Positions 1 through 5,820 of a stretch of 15,547 bases of DNA are shown in pieces. Position numbers and translations under genes: made by a program. The stretch lies in contig JASLIH010000578.1 in the NCBI GenBank assembly GCA_030152105.1, forward strand, positions 1-15,547. The letters are read 5' to 3'. Numbering within the stretch: the first letter of the stretch is position 1; each line of letters starts with the position of its first letter. Source of the stretch: Actinomycetes bacterium (GTDB lineage: Bacteria > Actinomycetota > CALGFH01). Below the pieces are notes generated by a model. The model worked only from the letters and a program-made list of their open reading frames with translations. It did no database searches and was not told the DNA's origin.

Positions 1-2
1 TG

Positions 3-341
3 GCCGACCTGGCCCGCACAGTGGTCCGGGTCCGCGAGAACGTCGAGGAGTTCACCCTCGAGGACGGCCGCCGGATCAACCTGGTCGCCGAGGGCCGCCT
101 GGTCAACCTGGGCGCCGCCGAGGGCCACCCGGCCGCGGTCATGGACATGTCCTTCGCCGACCAGTCACTGTCGCTGGAGTGGCTGTCGCGCCAGCAGGAC
201 CTCGAGGTCCGGGTCCACGACGTCCCGGCCGAGATCGACGCCGAGGTGGCCAAGGTCAAGCTGACCACCATGGACATCGAGATCGACACCCTGACCGACG
301 CCCAGGAGAGCTACCTGCACTCCTGGACCGAGGGCACCTGA
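3..341 (+). CDS. sahH: Adenosylhomocysteinase, C-terminal part (5' end outside window)
   Basis: This is the last 112 codons of S-adenosyl-L-homocysteine hydrolase, the cytosolic NAD-dependent enzyme that splits S-adenosylhomocysteine into homocysteine and adenosine in the methyl cycle. The reading frame is open from the first complete codon at base 3 to TGA at 339-341. The segment DGRRINLVAEGRLVNLGAAE, followed by GHPAAVMDMSF, is the highly conserved C-terminal block of the family. The protein then ends in a short tail, ESYLHSWTEGT. This matches the short enzymes of Thermotoga and archaea, as I remember them, and lacks the lysine/tyrosine-containing tail (KPDHYRY type) of the long bacterial and eukaryotic forms. 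The convergent RDD gene stops only 7 bases downstream. The identification is secure; the subtype call rests on the C-terminus only. Confidence 0.95.
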   Translation, partial: ADLARTVVRVRENVEEFTLEDGRRINLVAEGRLVNLGAAEGHPAAVMDMSFADQSLSLEWLSRQQDLEVRVHDVPAEIDAEVAKVKLTTMDIEIDTLTDAQESYLHSWTEGT

Positions 342-348
342 TCCAGGG

Positions 349-1341
349 TCAGCCCGGCGGGGCGAACCCGCCGTGCTCCACCGGGGAGGGCCGCGCGCCC
401 TCCCCGGCCCGTTCCTGAGGCTCCGGGGCGGCGTTCAACGACCCCGAGCCCGGCTCCGCCCCCCGGACGGCGTACAACGACCCCGACCCGGGCTCGGCCC
501 CCCGGAGGGGGACGCTAGCAGGCACGGACGCGGCGTGCTCCCGGTTGTCCACAACCTGAGCTGGGGCGGCGGCCAGACGCTGGCGCTGCTGGTAGGCGGC
601 GGCCACGCACTGGAGGTACAGCTCGGGCGAGATCCCGGCCGGTGGCGGCGGGCGCAGCCGGGCCGCCAGCGGGTTGGCCAGCTGCAGGGCCAGCGCCGAG
701 CGGGGACCGGGCGACAGGCTGGGCGCCCGCAGCAGGAGCGTCCGCACCGCCTGGTACTCCTCGTTGCCGACCCCGCTCGGGTCGAGGGTGGCGGTGTAGT
801 GCTCCAGCCCCGGCGGGGGCGTGAAGCTGACCGGCGCCGGGGCGGCCAGGGCGCTGCGCTCGCGCAGGACCAGGGTCCCGGCGACCAGGTCCCCGAGCCG
901 CTGGTTGTCCCTGGTGAACAGGATGAACACGACCGCCAGGAAGCCGCCGAGGACCAGGAAGTCGACCAGCCCCAGCAGCCCCCGGATGGCCGCGTGCCGG
1001 AACCGGACCGGCGCCCCCTCCTTGGTGACCACCCGCAGCCCGAGGGCCGCCTTGCCCAGCGTCCGCCCACGCCACAGGGTCTCGAAGGCGATGAAGTAGC
1101 CGAGCCACCACGCCGGCAGCAGGACCAGCACGATGGTCAGGGCCACCCAGTCGGGCACGACCACGTCGCTCGCCTGCCCGAGCAGGGCCACCGCGAACAG
1201 CCCGGCCAGGATGCCGGCGACCACGACCACCATGTCGATCAGATAGGCGAGGATGCGCGAGCCAAGGTTGGCCGTCCGGAACTCGAGCGCCACCGCCTCC
1301 GGCGTGACCATCCGGGCCGGCTCGAGCTGGCTGCTGGTCAT
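349..1341 (-). CDS. RDD family membrane protein with repetitive C-terminal tail
   Basis: This 330-residue protein has an RDD domain at about residues 20-160. A first hydrophobic helix contains SRILAYLIDMVVV, with R29 and D36 as the family's Arg and Asp. A second helix spans about 64-90, followed by the WRGRTLGKAALGLRVV motif. A third helix is at about 121-142, and FTRDNQRLGDLVAGTLVLRE carries the last conserved Asp (D151). RDD proteins are inner-membrane proteins of mostly unknown role; some are linked to ion transport. Beyond residue 160 the protein is a cytosolic Pro/Ala/Gly-rich extension ending in two 13-residue repeats. Its ATG overlaps the stop of the upstream Lrp-type gene (ATGA), so the two are co-translated. 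In other actinobacteria RDD genes commonly neighbour SpoIIM-family genes; here the two are about 2 kb apart. The tail beyond residue 285 is encoded by hairpin- and repeat-rich DNA and may have arisen by loss of an earlier stop. Confidence 0.88.
   Translation of the reverse strand: MTSSQLEPARMVTPEAVALEFRTANLGSRILAYLIDMVVVVAGILAGLFAVALLGQASDVVVPDWVALTIVLVLLPAWWLGYFIAFETLWRGRTLGKAALGLRVVTKEGAPVRFRHAAIRGLLGLVDFLVLGGFLAVVFILFTRDNQRLGDLVAGTLVLRERSALAAPAPVSFTPPPGLEHYTATLDPSGVGNEEYQAVRTLLLRAPSLSPGPRSALALQLANPLAARLRPPPPAGISPELYLQCVAAAYQQRQRLAAAPAQVVDNREHAASVPASVPLRGAEPGSGSLYAVRGAEPGSGSLNAAPEPQERAGEGARPSPVEHGGFAPPG
355..373. terminator. Perfect 7-bp hairpin between convergent sahH and RDD genes
   Basis: CGGCGGG (355-361) pairs perfectly with CCCGCCG (367-373) around a GCGAA loop. 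It starts 13 bases after the sahH stop and lies inside the last codons of the minus-strand RDD gene. There is no T-tract on either strand, so it resembles the U-less hairpins often proposed as actinobacterial terminators. Termination activity is inferred. Confidence 0.5.
381..407. terminator. Perfect 10-bp hairpin, second of a tandem pair
   Basis: CCGGGGAGGG (381-390) and CCCTCCCCGG (398-407) are exact inverted repeats separated by a 7-base loop. Seven bases separate this hairpin from the one at 355-373. It lies within the 3' coding end of the RDD gene and 39 bases past the sahH stop. It is the strongest short dyad I found in the left half of the window. I infer a role as terminator of sahH, or as an mRNA 3'-end stabiliser. 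No T-tract is present. Confidence 0.55.
428..505. repeat. Two tandem 39-bp direct repeats within the RDD gene
   Basis: Copies at 428-466 and 467-505 match at 34 of 39 positions by direct comparison. The unit length is a multiple of three, so it encodes two 13-residue copies (RGAEPGSGSLYAV and RGAEPGSGSLNAA) at the RDD protein's C-terminus. This is consistent with a recent in-frame duplication. No other copy was seen in the window. Confidence 0.85.
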
Positions 1342-1853
1342 GGCCGCTCGGGCGTGTTCCAGCCCTGGGAGCGGGTGGCGTGGAGGAACTCGTCGGGCTG
1401 GGGCTGGACCGGGCGGCCCTCGTACTGGGTCGACAGCACCATCGAGGTGCGCATCTCGCCGTGCTGGCCGACCCGTTCCAGCAGCCCCTCGAAATGCTCC
1501 ATGGAGGCCGCCCGCACCTTCAGCATCGAGCAGTAGTCGCCGGTGAGCTTGTGGATCTCCACAATCTCGGGGTAGTCGCTGGCCTGGCTGGTCTTGAGCA
1601 GGCAGCGGTCGAGGCGGCAGCGCATCTGGACGAACGCGGTCAGCGGCAGGCCGGCCCGCGCCGGGTCCACGCGGGCCTGGTAGCCGACGATCACGCCGAG
1701 GTCCTCCAGCCGCCGCACCCGCTCGGCCACCGCCGGCGGTGACAGGCTGACCCGCCGCCCGAGCTCGTTGTAGGACAGCCGCCCGTCCGCCTGCAGCTCC
1801 TCCAGGAGCCGCCAGTCGGTGGCATCAAGGGATCTTTCGGTTCGCAAACCCAT
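1338..1853 (-). CDS. Lrp/AsnC family transcriptional regulator
   Basis: This 171-residue protein has an AsnC-type N-terminal helix-turn-helix (about residues 9-58), with LDATDWRLLEELQADGRLSY and LGRRVSLSPPAVAERVRRLE as its diagnostic segments. A C-terminal RAM effector-binding domain (about 68-142) contains the characteristic GDYCSMLKVRA stretch. Such regulators bind DNA as dimers or higher oligomers and usually sense an amino acid. The ATG at 1851-1853 is chosen because an excellent AAAGGAG site lies 10 bases upstream; the same frame stays open far upstream, but that part is antisense to the MFS gene and not protein-like. It diverges from an MFS transporter across 93 bp, the usual arrangement of a local regulator and its exporter target. 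It also leads the RDD gene in an overlapping two-gene operon. The effector is unknown. Confidence 0.93.
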   Translation of the reverse strand: MGLRTERSLDATDWRLLEELQADGRLSYNELGRRVSLSPPAVAERVRRLEDLGVIVGYQARVDPARAGLPLTAFVQMRCRLDRCLLKTSQASDYPEIVEIHKLTGDYCSMLKVRAASMEHFEGLLERVGQHGEMRTSMVLSTQYEGRPVQPQPDEFLHATRSQGWNTPERP

Positions 1854-1863
1854 CGACGCGGAA

Positions 1864-1870
1864 CTCCTTT
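1864..1870 (-). promoter_or_regulatory. Ribosome binding site of the Lrp/AsnC gene
   Basis: AAAGGAG on the minus strand, 10 bases before the ATG at 1853. It decides the start among several possible upstream codons in the long open frame. Confidence 0.8.
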
Positions 1871-1907
1871 CATGCCGTCGGCGGAGGCGGCACAACGCCT
1901 TGTCCTG

Positions 1908-1936
1908 AGTATTCTGCACGCCATTCCGCCTGTCTA
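1908..1936 (-). promoter_or_regulatory. Sigma70-type promoter for the Lrp-RDD operon
   Basis: On the minus strand, TAGACA (1931-1936, 5 of 6 to TTGACA) and AATACT (1908-1913, 4 of 6 to TATAAT) are separated by exactly 17 bp. Transcription would start near 1901, leaving a leader of about 48 bases that includes the AAAGGAG site. This is a sequence match only. Confidence 0.5.
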
Positions 1937-1950
1937 GCATGATGCCATGC
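1937..1950. promoter_or_regulatory. GCATG-N4-CATGC dyad at the MFS start codon, possible operator
   Basis: GCATG (1937-1941) and CATGC (1946-1950) form a perfect 5-bp inverted repeat with a 4-base gap. It covers the MFS start codon and abuts the -35 of the divergent Lrp-type gene. A further CATGC occurs at 1871-1875 in the regulator's leader, so the half-site flanks the promoter on both sides. Binding by the adjacent Lrp-type regulator is a guess from position. Confidence 0.3.
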
Positions 1951-3260
1951 GCAGCCGGTGTCCCGATCCCGTCGCCCCAGCCAGCCCGGCCGCCCGGGCA
2001 CGGCGGGCCCTGCCGCCGCTGGCGGCGGCGACCGCGGTCGGCAGCCTCGGCCTGGCCGCCGGCGGGACCGCGGCCGCGCTGCTGGCCGTGTCGATGACCG
2101 GCGGCGAGGCCGCCGCCGGCCTCCCGCTCGGCGCCCTGGCCGCCGGCCAGGCCGTGGCCTCGCTGCTGGTGGCCCGTGTGACCGGCCGAGCCGGGCGCGG
2201 CGCCGGGCTGGTCCTTGGGTACGGCATCGGCGTGCTCGGGGCCTTGGTCGTGGTGGCCGCGGCGACGCGGGGGAGCTTCCCGGCCCTGCTCGCCGGCAGC
2301 GTGCTGCTGGGAGGCGCCAACGCCGCCATCTTCCTGTCGCGCTACGCGGCGGCCGACATCGGCGGGCCCGCCGCGGGAGGCCGGGCCCTGGGAACGGTCC
2401 TGTTCGCGACCACCGCCGGCACCGTCGCCGGCCCGGCCCTGCTGGTCCCGACCGGCCGCCTGGCGCAGGTGCTCGGCCTTCCCCGGCTGGCCGGTCTCTA
2501 CCTGGTCGCGATGGTCGCCTTCGCGGCCGCCGCCCTCGTGGTCGCTGGCCTGTCGCGGAGCGGCGTTCCCGAGCTGCGCACCGGTCCCCGGGGCGCCACC
2601 GCCGGCGGGAACCGCCAGCCCCAAGGGCGGGGCCAGCTGGCCGTGGCGCTGCGTCCGGCGCCGGTGCGGGCGGCCCTGCTGGTCCTGGGCGGGACCAACC
2701 TGGTCATGGTGGCGATCATGGCCGTGGCCCCGGTCCACCTCATGGCCCACGGGCACGACCTCGGGTTCGTCGGGCTGGCCGTCAGCGTCCACGTCCTGGC
2801 CATGTTCGCCCCCTCGCCGGTGACCGGACGGCTCGCCGACCGGCTCGGCCCCGCCACCGTGGCCGCCGCCGGTGCCGTCCTGCTCATCCTGGCCGGCCTC
2901 GGCGGCCTCGGCCACGATCCCGGCGGATCCGCCATGGTCGCCCTGCTGTTCGTGCTCGGCCTTGGCTGGAACTGCGGGGTGGTGGGCGGGAGCGCGCTGC
3001 TCGCCGCCTCGGTCCCCCCGGCCCTCCGCCCCCGCTCCGAAGCCGTCGGCGAAGCCTCCATGGGCCTGGCCGCCGCCGCCGGAGCACCCGCAGCCGGGAT
3101 CCTCGTCGCCGTTGGCGGCTTCACCACCCTCTGCCTGGCCGGGTCGCTGGTCGGCGCGGCCATCTTCGCCGGAGCCCGCCGTCGCACCTGGCGACGCCCC
3201 CACCGCGCCGAGGATGAGCGCCCAGGGACGTCGCGAGCGTTGCGCGACCCTGCTCGCTGA
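1947..3260 (+). CDS. MFS transporter, 12 predicted membrane helices
   Basis: This 437-residue protein is almost entirely Ala/Gly/Val/Leu-rich hydrophobic helices, about twelve by eye. The first six lie at roughly residues 28-203 and the second six at roughly 240-415, separated by a hydrophilic loop (about 204-238). The segment PVTGRLADRLGP after helix 8 is the major facilitator motif A; the equivalent loop in the first half (ARVTGRAGRGAG) is degenerate. MFS proteins move small solutes using ion gradients, and this one is most likely an exporter or drug/metabolite antiporter. The substrate cannot be told from sequence. No ribosome binding site precedes the ATG at 1947, so a leaderless transcript is possible. 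It diverges from an Lrp/AsnC regulator, which suggests export of an amino acid or related compound. The last 25 residues are polar and basic, and a long hairpin spans the stop codon. Confidence 0.88.
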   Translation: MRSRCPDPVAPASPAARARRALPPLAAATAVGSLGLAAGGTAAALLAVSMTGGEAAAGLPLGALAAGQAVASLLVARVTGRAGRGAGLVLGYGIGVLGALVVVAAATRGSFPALLAGSVLLGGANAAIFLSRYAAADIGGPAAGGRALGTVLFATTAGTVAGPALLVPTGRLAQVLGLPRLAGLYLVAMVAFAAAALVVAGLSRSGVPELRTGPRGATAGGNRQPQGRGQLAVALRPAPVRAALLVLGGTNLVMVAIMAVAPVHLMAHGHDLGFVGLAVSVHVLAMFAPSPVTGRLADRLGPATVAAAGAVLLILAGLGGLGHDPGGSAMVALLFVLGLGWNCGVVGGSALLAASVPPALRPRSEAVGEASMGLAAAAGAPAAGILVAVGGFTTLCLAGSLVGAAIFAGARRRTWRRPHRAEDERPGTSRALRDPAR

Positions 3261-3264
3261 CGTC
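3227..3264 (+). terminator. 12-bp hairpin with one bulge at the MFS stop codon
   Basis: GACGTCGCGAGC (3227-3238) pairs with GCTCGC (3252-3257) and GACGTC (3259-3264), leaving a single bulged T at 3258 and a 13-base loop. The stop codon TGA (3258-3260) lies in the right arm. There is no T-tract. It is a plausible intrinsic terminator or 3'-end stabiliser for the MFS transcript. Confidence 0.5.
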
Positions 3265-3383
3265 GCCGACCAGCCCGGTCACCAGCTCGCCCGGGTGCGG
3301 CGGCTCCGTGATAGGCTCGGTCTACGGAGGCAACGTCGCAGGTCAGGGGCTAGGTTCGCGTCGCGGAGGGTTGTCGGGGCTCG
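3265..3383. other. Intergenic region upstream of the SpoIIM-family gene
   Basis: This 119-base gap holds no open frame worth calling. I see no convincing -35/-10 pair; TAGGCT (3312-3317) and TAGGTT (3351-3356) are only weak -10 resemblances. GGAGGG at 3365-3370 is the likely ribosome binding site of the downstream GTG, although the 13-base spacing is long. An in-frame TAG at 3351 excludes any longer start for the next gene. Confidence 0.4.
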
Positions 3384-4424
3384 GTGGACATCGACCGCTA
3401 CATCGCGACCAACGGCCCCGTGTGGACCCGCCTGGCCGAGCTCACCGGCAGGGCCCAGCGGGGGGTCGGCCGCCTCTCCGCCGCCGAGCTCGACGAGCTG
3501 GTCCGTCTCTACCAGCGGGTCGCCGGCCACCTGTCCTACGCCCAGACCTACTACCGCGACCCGGCGCTCACGGCCAAGCTGAGCGGCCTGGTCGCCAGGG
3601 CCGGGTCGGTGGTGTACGGCACCCGGCCCCGGACCCTGCGGGCCTTCGGGCGCTTCTTCACCGTCTCGTTCCCGGCGGCGGTCTGGAACGCCCGCTGGTT
3701 CGTGGTCGTGGCCGCCCTGGCGACCCTGCTCCCGGCGGCCGGGTTCGGGCTGTGGCTGGCCAACTCGCCCACCGCCGTGGAGGCGGCGGCCCCGCCGGCC
3801 GTCCGCGAGGCCTACGTCAACCGCGACTTCGAGGCCTACTACTCGTCGGCCCCGGCGGCCCAGTTCGCCTCCCAGGTGTTCTCCAACAACGTCCTGGTCG
3901 CCTTCCAGGCCTTCGCCCTTGGGATCTTCTTCTGCGTCGGGACCCTGTACGTGCTGGTGACCAACGGCGCCAGCCTGGGCCTGGCCGCCGGGCTGTTCGC
4001 GGCCGTCGGCCAGCAGCCCAAGTTCTGGGGCCTGATCCTGCCCCATGGGCTGCTGGAGCTGACCAGCGTGTTCGTGGCCGGCGGGGCCGGGCTGCGCCTC
4101 GGCTGGACACTGATCGACCCGGGCGACCGGCCCCGGGCCCAGGCCCTGGCCGAGGAGGGCCGGCGGGCGGTCGTGATCGTGCTCGGCCTGGTCGCCACCT
4201 TCCTGGTCGCCGGCACCATCGAGGGGTTCGTCACCGGCCGCCCCTGGCCGACCTGGCTGCGGGTCGGGATCGGAGTGGTTGTCGAGGCCGGGTTCCTCGC
4301 CTACGTGGTCGTGCTCGGCCGCCGGGCCGCCGCCCGCGGCCTGACCGGCGCCCTCGGCGAGGAGGACGCCGGCGGCTGGCTCACCGAGCGCCACCGCCTC
4401 CCCACCCCGGCGGCCGCCCCATGA
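3384..4424 (+). CDS. Stage II sporulation protein M (SpoIIM/DUF95) family membrane protein
   Basis: This 346-residue protein has a soluble N-terminal part (residues 1-100, beginning MDIDRYIATNGPVWTRLAEL, as in other actinobacterial members). The membrane core has helices at about 104-126, 168-195, 220-240, 262-282 and 291-312. The family core is visible as SNNVLVAFQAFALGI (167-181), followed by a Tyr/Thr/Asn/Gly-rich turn, PHGLLELTSVFVAGGAGL (220-237) and a conserved IEGFVT (279-284). In Bacillus SpoIIM is part of the engulfment machinery. In actinobacteria this subgroup is widespread, including in non-sporulating species, and is usually found with RDD, DUF58 and MoxR genes, so a general envelope role is more likely than sporulation. 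GTG at 3384 is the only reasonable start. Its TGA overlaps the ATG of the following SDR gene. Confidence 0.88.
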   Translation: MDIDRYIATNGPVWTRLAELTGRAQRGVGRLSAAELDELVRLYQRVAGHLSYAQTYYRDPALTAKLSGLVARAGSVVYGTRPRTLRAFGRFFTVSFPAAVWNARWFVVVAALATLLPAAGFGLWLANSPTAVEAAAPPAVREAYVNRDFEAYYSSAPAAQFASQVFSNNVLVAFQAFALGIFFCVGTLYVLVTNGASLGLAAGLFAAVGQQPKFWGLILPHGLLELTSVFVAGGAGLRLGWTLIDPGDRPRAQALAEEGRRAVVIVLGLVATFLVAGTIEGFVTGRPWPTWLRVGIGVVVEAGFLAYVVVLGRRAAARGLTGALGEEDAGGWLTERHRLPTPAAAP

Positions 4425-5209
4425 CCGCCGTCCCCCCAGGGCGGCCACCCCGCTGGGCCCCGGAAACGTCCCCACCCCCTGACGACCTGCCTCGGGGGTC
4501 CCCCGAACCCCAACGGGACGCGACCGTGCTGGTCACCGGGGCCACCGGCGGGCTCGGCCCGGCGGTGGTGGCGGCGTTCCTGGAGGACGGCTGGCGGGTG
4601 GTCGCCACCTCCCGCTCCGGCCGCCCGCCCCAGGACCTGGTCGGCTACGACCGCCTGGAGTCGGTGGCCACCGACCTGTTCGAGCCCGCCGACGTGGCCG
4701 AGGCGGTCACGGTGGCCACCGCCGACGAGGCCGCCGCCCCCCTCCGGGCCCTGGTCAACCTGGTCGGCGGCTACGCCGCCGGCGGCCTGGTCCACGAGAC
4801 GCCGGTGGAGCAGTTCGAACGCCAGCTGACCCTCAACCTGCGCCCGACCTACCTGATGACCCAGGCCGTGCTGCCCCACCTGGTCGACGCCGGCGGCGGC
4901 GCCATCGTCTGCGTCGCCGCCCGCGCCGCCGTCGCCCCCTTCCGCGGCGCCGCCGGCTACGTCAGCGCCAAGGCCGCCGTCCTCGCCTTCGCCCAGGCCG
5001 TCGCCGTCGAGTACAAGGCCGACGGTGTCCGCTGCAACGCCGTCCTCCCCAGCGTCATCGACACCCCGGCCAACCGTTCCGGCCAGCCCAACGCCAACCC
5101 ATCCAGGTGGGTCCCCCCCGCCCAGGTCGCCGCCGTCATCCGGTTCCTGTGCAGCGACGACTCAGCCCCCACGAGCGGCGCCGCCATCCCTGTCTACGGC
5201 CGCGCCTAG
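4421..5209 (+). CDS. Short-chain dehydrogenase/reductase lacking the catalytic serine
   Basis: This 262-residue SDR has the nucleotide-binding TGATGGLG (39-46), ATDLF (83-87), NLVGG (113-117) in place of the usual NNAG, the helix-4 Asn in LTLNLRPTY (N139), and YVSAK with Y180 and K184. Thirteen residues before the tyrosine, where the catalytic serine normally stands, the sequence is Ala (A167 in VAARAAVAPF). Quinoid dihydropteridine reductases also have Ala there, and I recall a bacterial SDR group with the same Ala-Arg-Ala-Ala and DTPANR...YGR endings. A pterin- or quinoid-type reductase is therefore possible, but the substrate is unknown. It overlaps the SpoIIM gene by ATGA. The first 32 residues are Pro-rich and atypical, so translation might start later than this ATG; no good alternative was found. 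pyrE follows after 10 bases. Confidence 0.85.
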   Translation: MTAVPPGRPPRWAPETSPPPDDLPRGSPEPQRDATVLVTGATGGLGPAVVAAFLEDGWRVVATSRSGRPPQDLVGYDRLESVATDLFEPADVAEAVTVATADEAAAPLRALVNLVGGYAAGGLVHETPVEQFERQLTLNLRPTYLMTQAVLPHLVDAGGGAIVCVAARAAVAPFRGAAGYVSAKAAVLAFAQAVAVEYKADGVRCNAVLPSVIDTPANRSGQPNANPSRWVPPAQVAAVIRFLCSDDSAPTSGAAIPVYGRA

Positions 5210-5219
5210 GATCCCCTCC

Positions 5220-5789
5220 ATGGACCCATCCCGCTCCGTCCCCCCCGTGGGCCCGCCCGACCTGGCGGGCGACCTGGCCCGGCGGGTGCACGAGGTGTCG
5301 CACCTGACCGGCTCCTTCGTGCTCCGCTCGGGGGCCACCAGCAGCGAGTACTTCGACAAGTACCGGTTCGAGTCCGATCCCCGGCTCCTGCGGGAGCTGG
5401 CCGAGGCCATGGCCGGGCTGCTCCCCGGGGAGGCGGACGGCCTGGCCGGCCTGGAGCTCGGCGGGGTGCCCCTGGCAACGGTCCTGTCCCAGGTCACCGG
5501 CCTCCCAGCCGGGTTCGTGCGCAAGCAGGCCAAGCCCTATGGCACCCGCCGCCTGGCCGAGGGCTTCGACGTCGCCGGCCGCCGCCTGGTCGTGGTCGAG
5601 GACGTGGTCACCTCCGGCGGCGCCGTGGTCGACTCCTGCCGGGCCCTCCGCTCGGAGGGTGCCGACGTCGCCGTCGCCCTCTGCGTGATCGACCGCGAGG
5701 CCGGCGGCCCGGCCAACCTGGCCGAGATCGGCGTCGAGCTGCGCCCCCTGTTCACCATGACCCAGCTCAAGGCCGCCGCCAGCCACTGA
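5220..5789 (+). CDS. pyrE: Orotate phosphoribosyltransferase
   Basis: This 189-residue enzyme of de novo pyrimidine synthesis joins orotate and PRPP to give orotidine 5'-phosphate and pyrophosphate in the cytosol. The PRPP-binding signature LVVVEDVVTSGGAV is at 123-136. The mobile catalytic loop is RKQAKPYGTRRLAEG (101-115), and the N-terminal segment SSEYFDKYRFESDPRLL (41-57) is typical of the family. The loop has Tyr where the E. coli enzyme has His (DHG), a form I also recall in other actinobacterial and archaeal enzymes. The length is near the usual 180-215. ATG at 5220 is 10 bases after the SDR stop, with only a weak ribosome binding site (AGGAT), so it is probably co-transcribed with SpoIIM and SDR. 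No other pyr gene is in the window. A general phosphoribosyltransferase is a less likely reading. Confidence 0.92.
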   Translation: MDPSRSVPPVGPPDLAGDLARRVHEVSHLTGSFVLRSGATSSEYFDKYRFESDPRLLRELAEAMAGLLPGEADGLAGLELGGVPLATVLSQVTGLPAGFVRKQAKPYGTRRLAEGFDVAGRRLVVVEDVVTSGGAVVDSCRALRSEGADVAVALCVIDREAGGPANLAEIGVELRPLFTMTQLKAAASH

Positions 5790-5810
5790 CCACCGGGTCA
5801 GGCGCCGGTG
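5787..5810. terminator. Small overlapping dyads between convergent pyrE and DUF58 genes
   Basis: The gap between the two convergent genes is only 31 bases. It contains CACCGG (5791-5796) paired with CCGGTG (5805-5810), and a competing TGACC (5787-5791) with GGTCA (5796-5800). Both stems are short, without a T-tract. A bidirectional terminator is possible but weakly supported. Confidence 0.3.
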
Positions 5811-5820
5811 CCGGTGCCGC

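Noticed and set aside
1338..3203. A 621-codon minus-strand open frame that would extend the Lrp/AsnC protein far upstream
   Set aside because: The part beyond 1853 is antisense to the MFS gene and reads as Gly/Gln/Arg/His-rich sequence without any domain. The strong ribosome binding site at 1864-1870 fixes the real start.
4493..4505. CGGGGGTCCCCCG palindrome near the SDR start
   Set aside because: It has no loop of workable size and sits in C-rich coding sequence; most likely chance.
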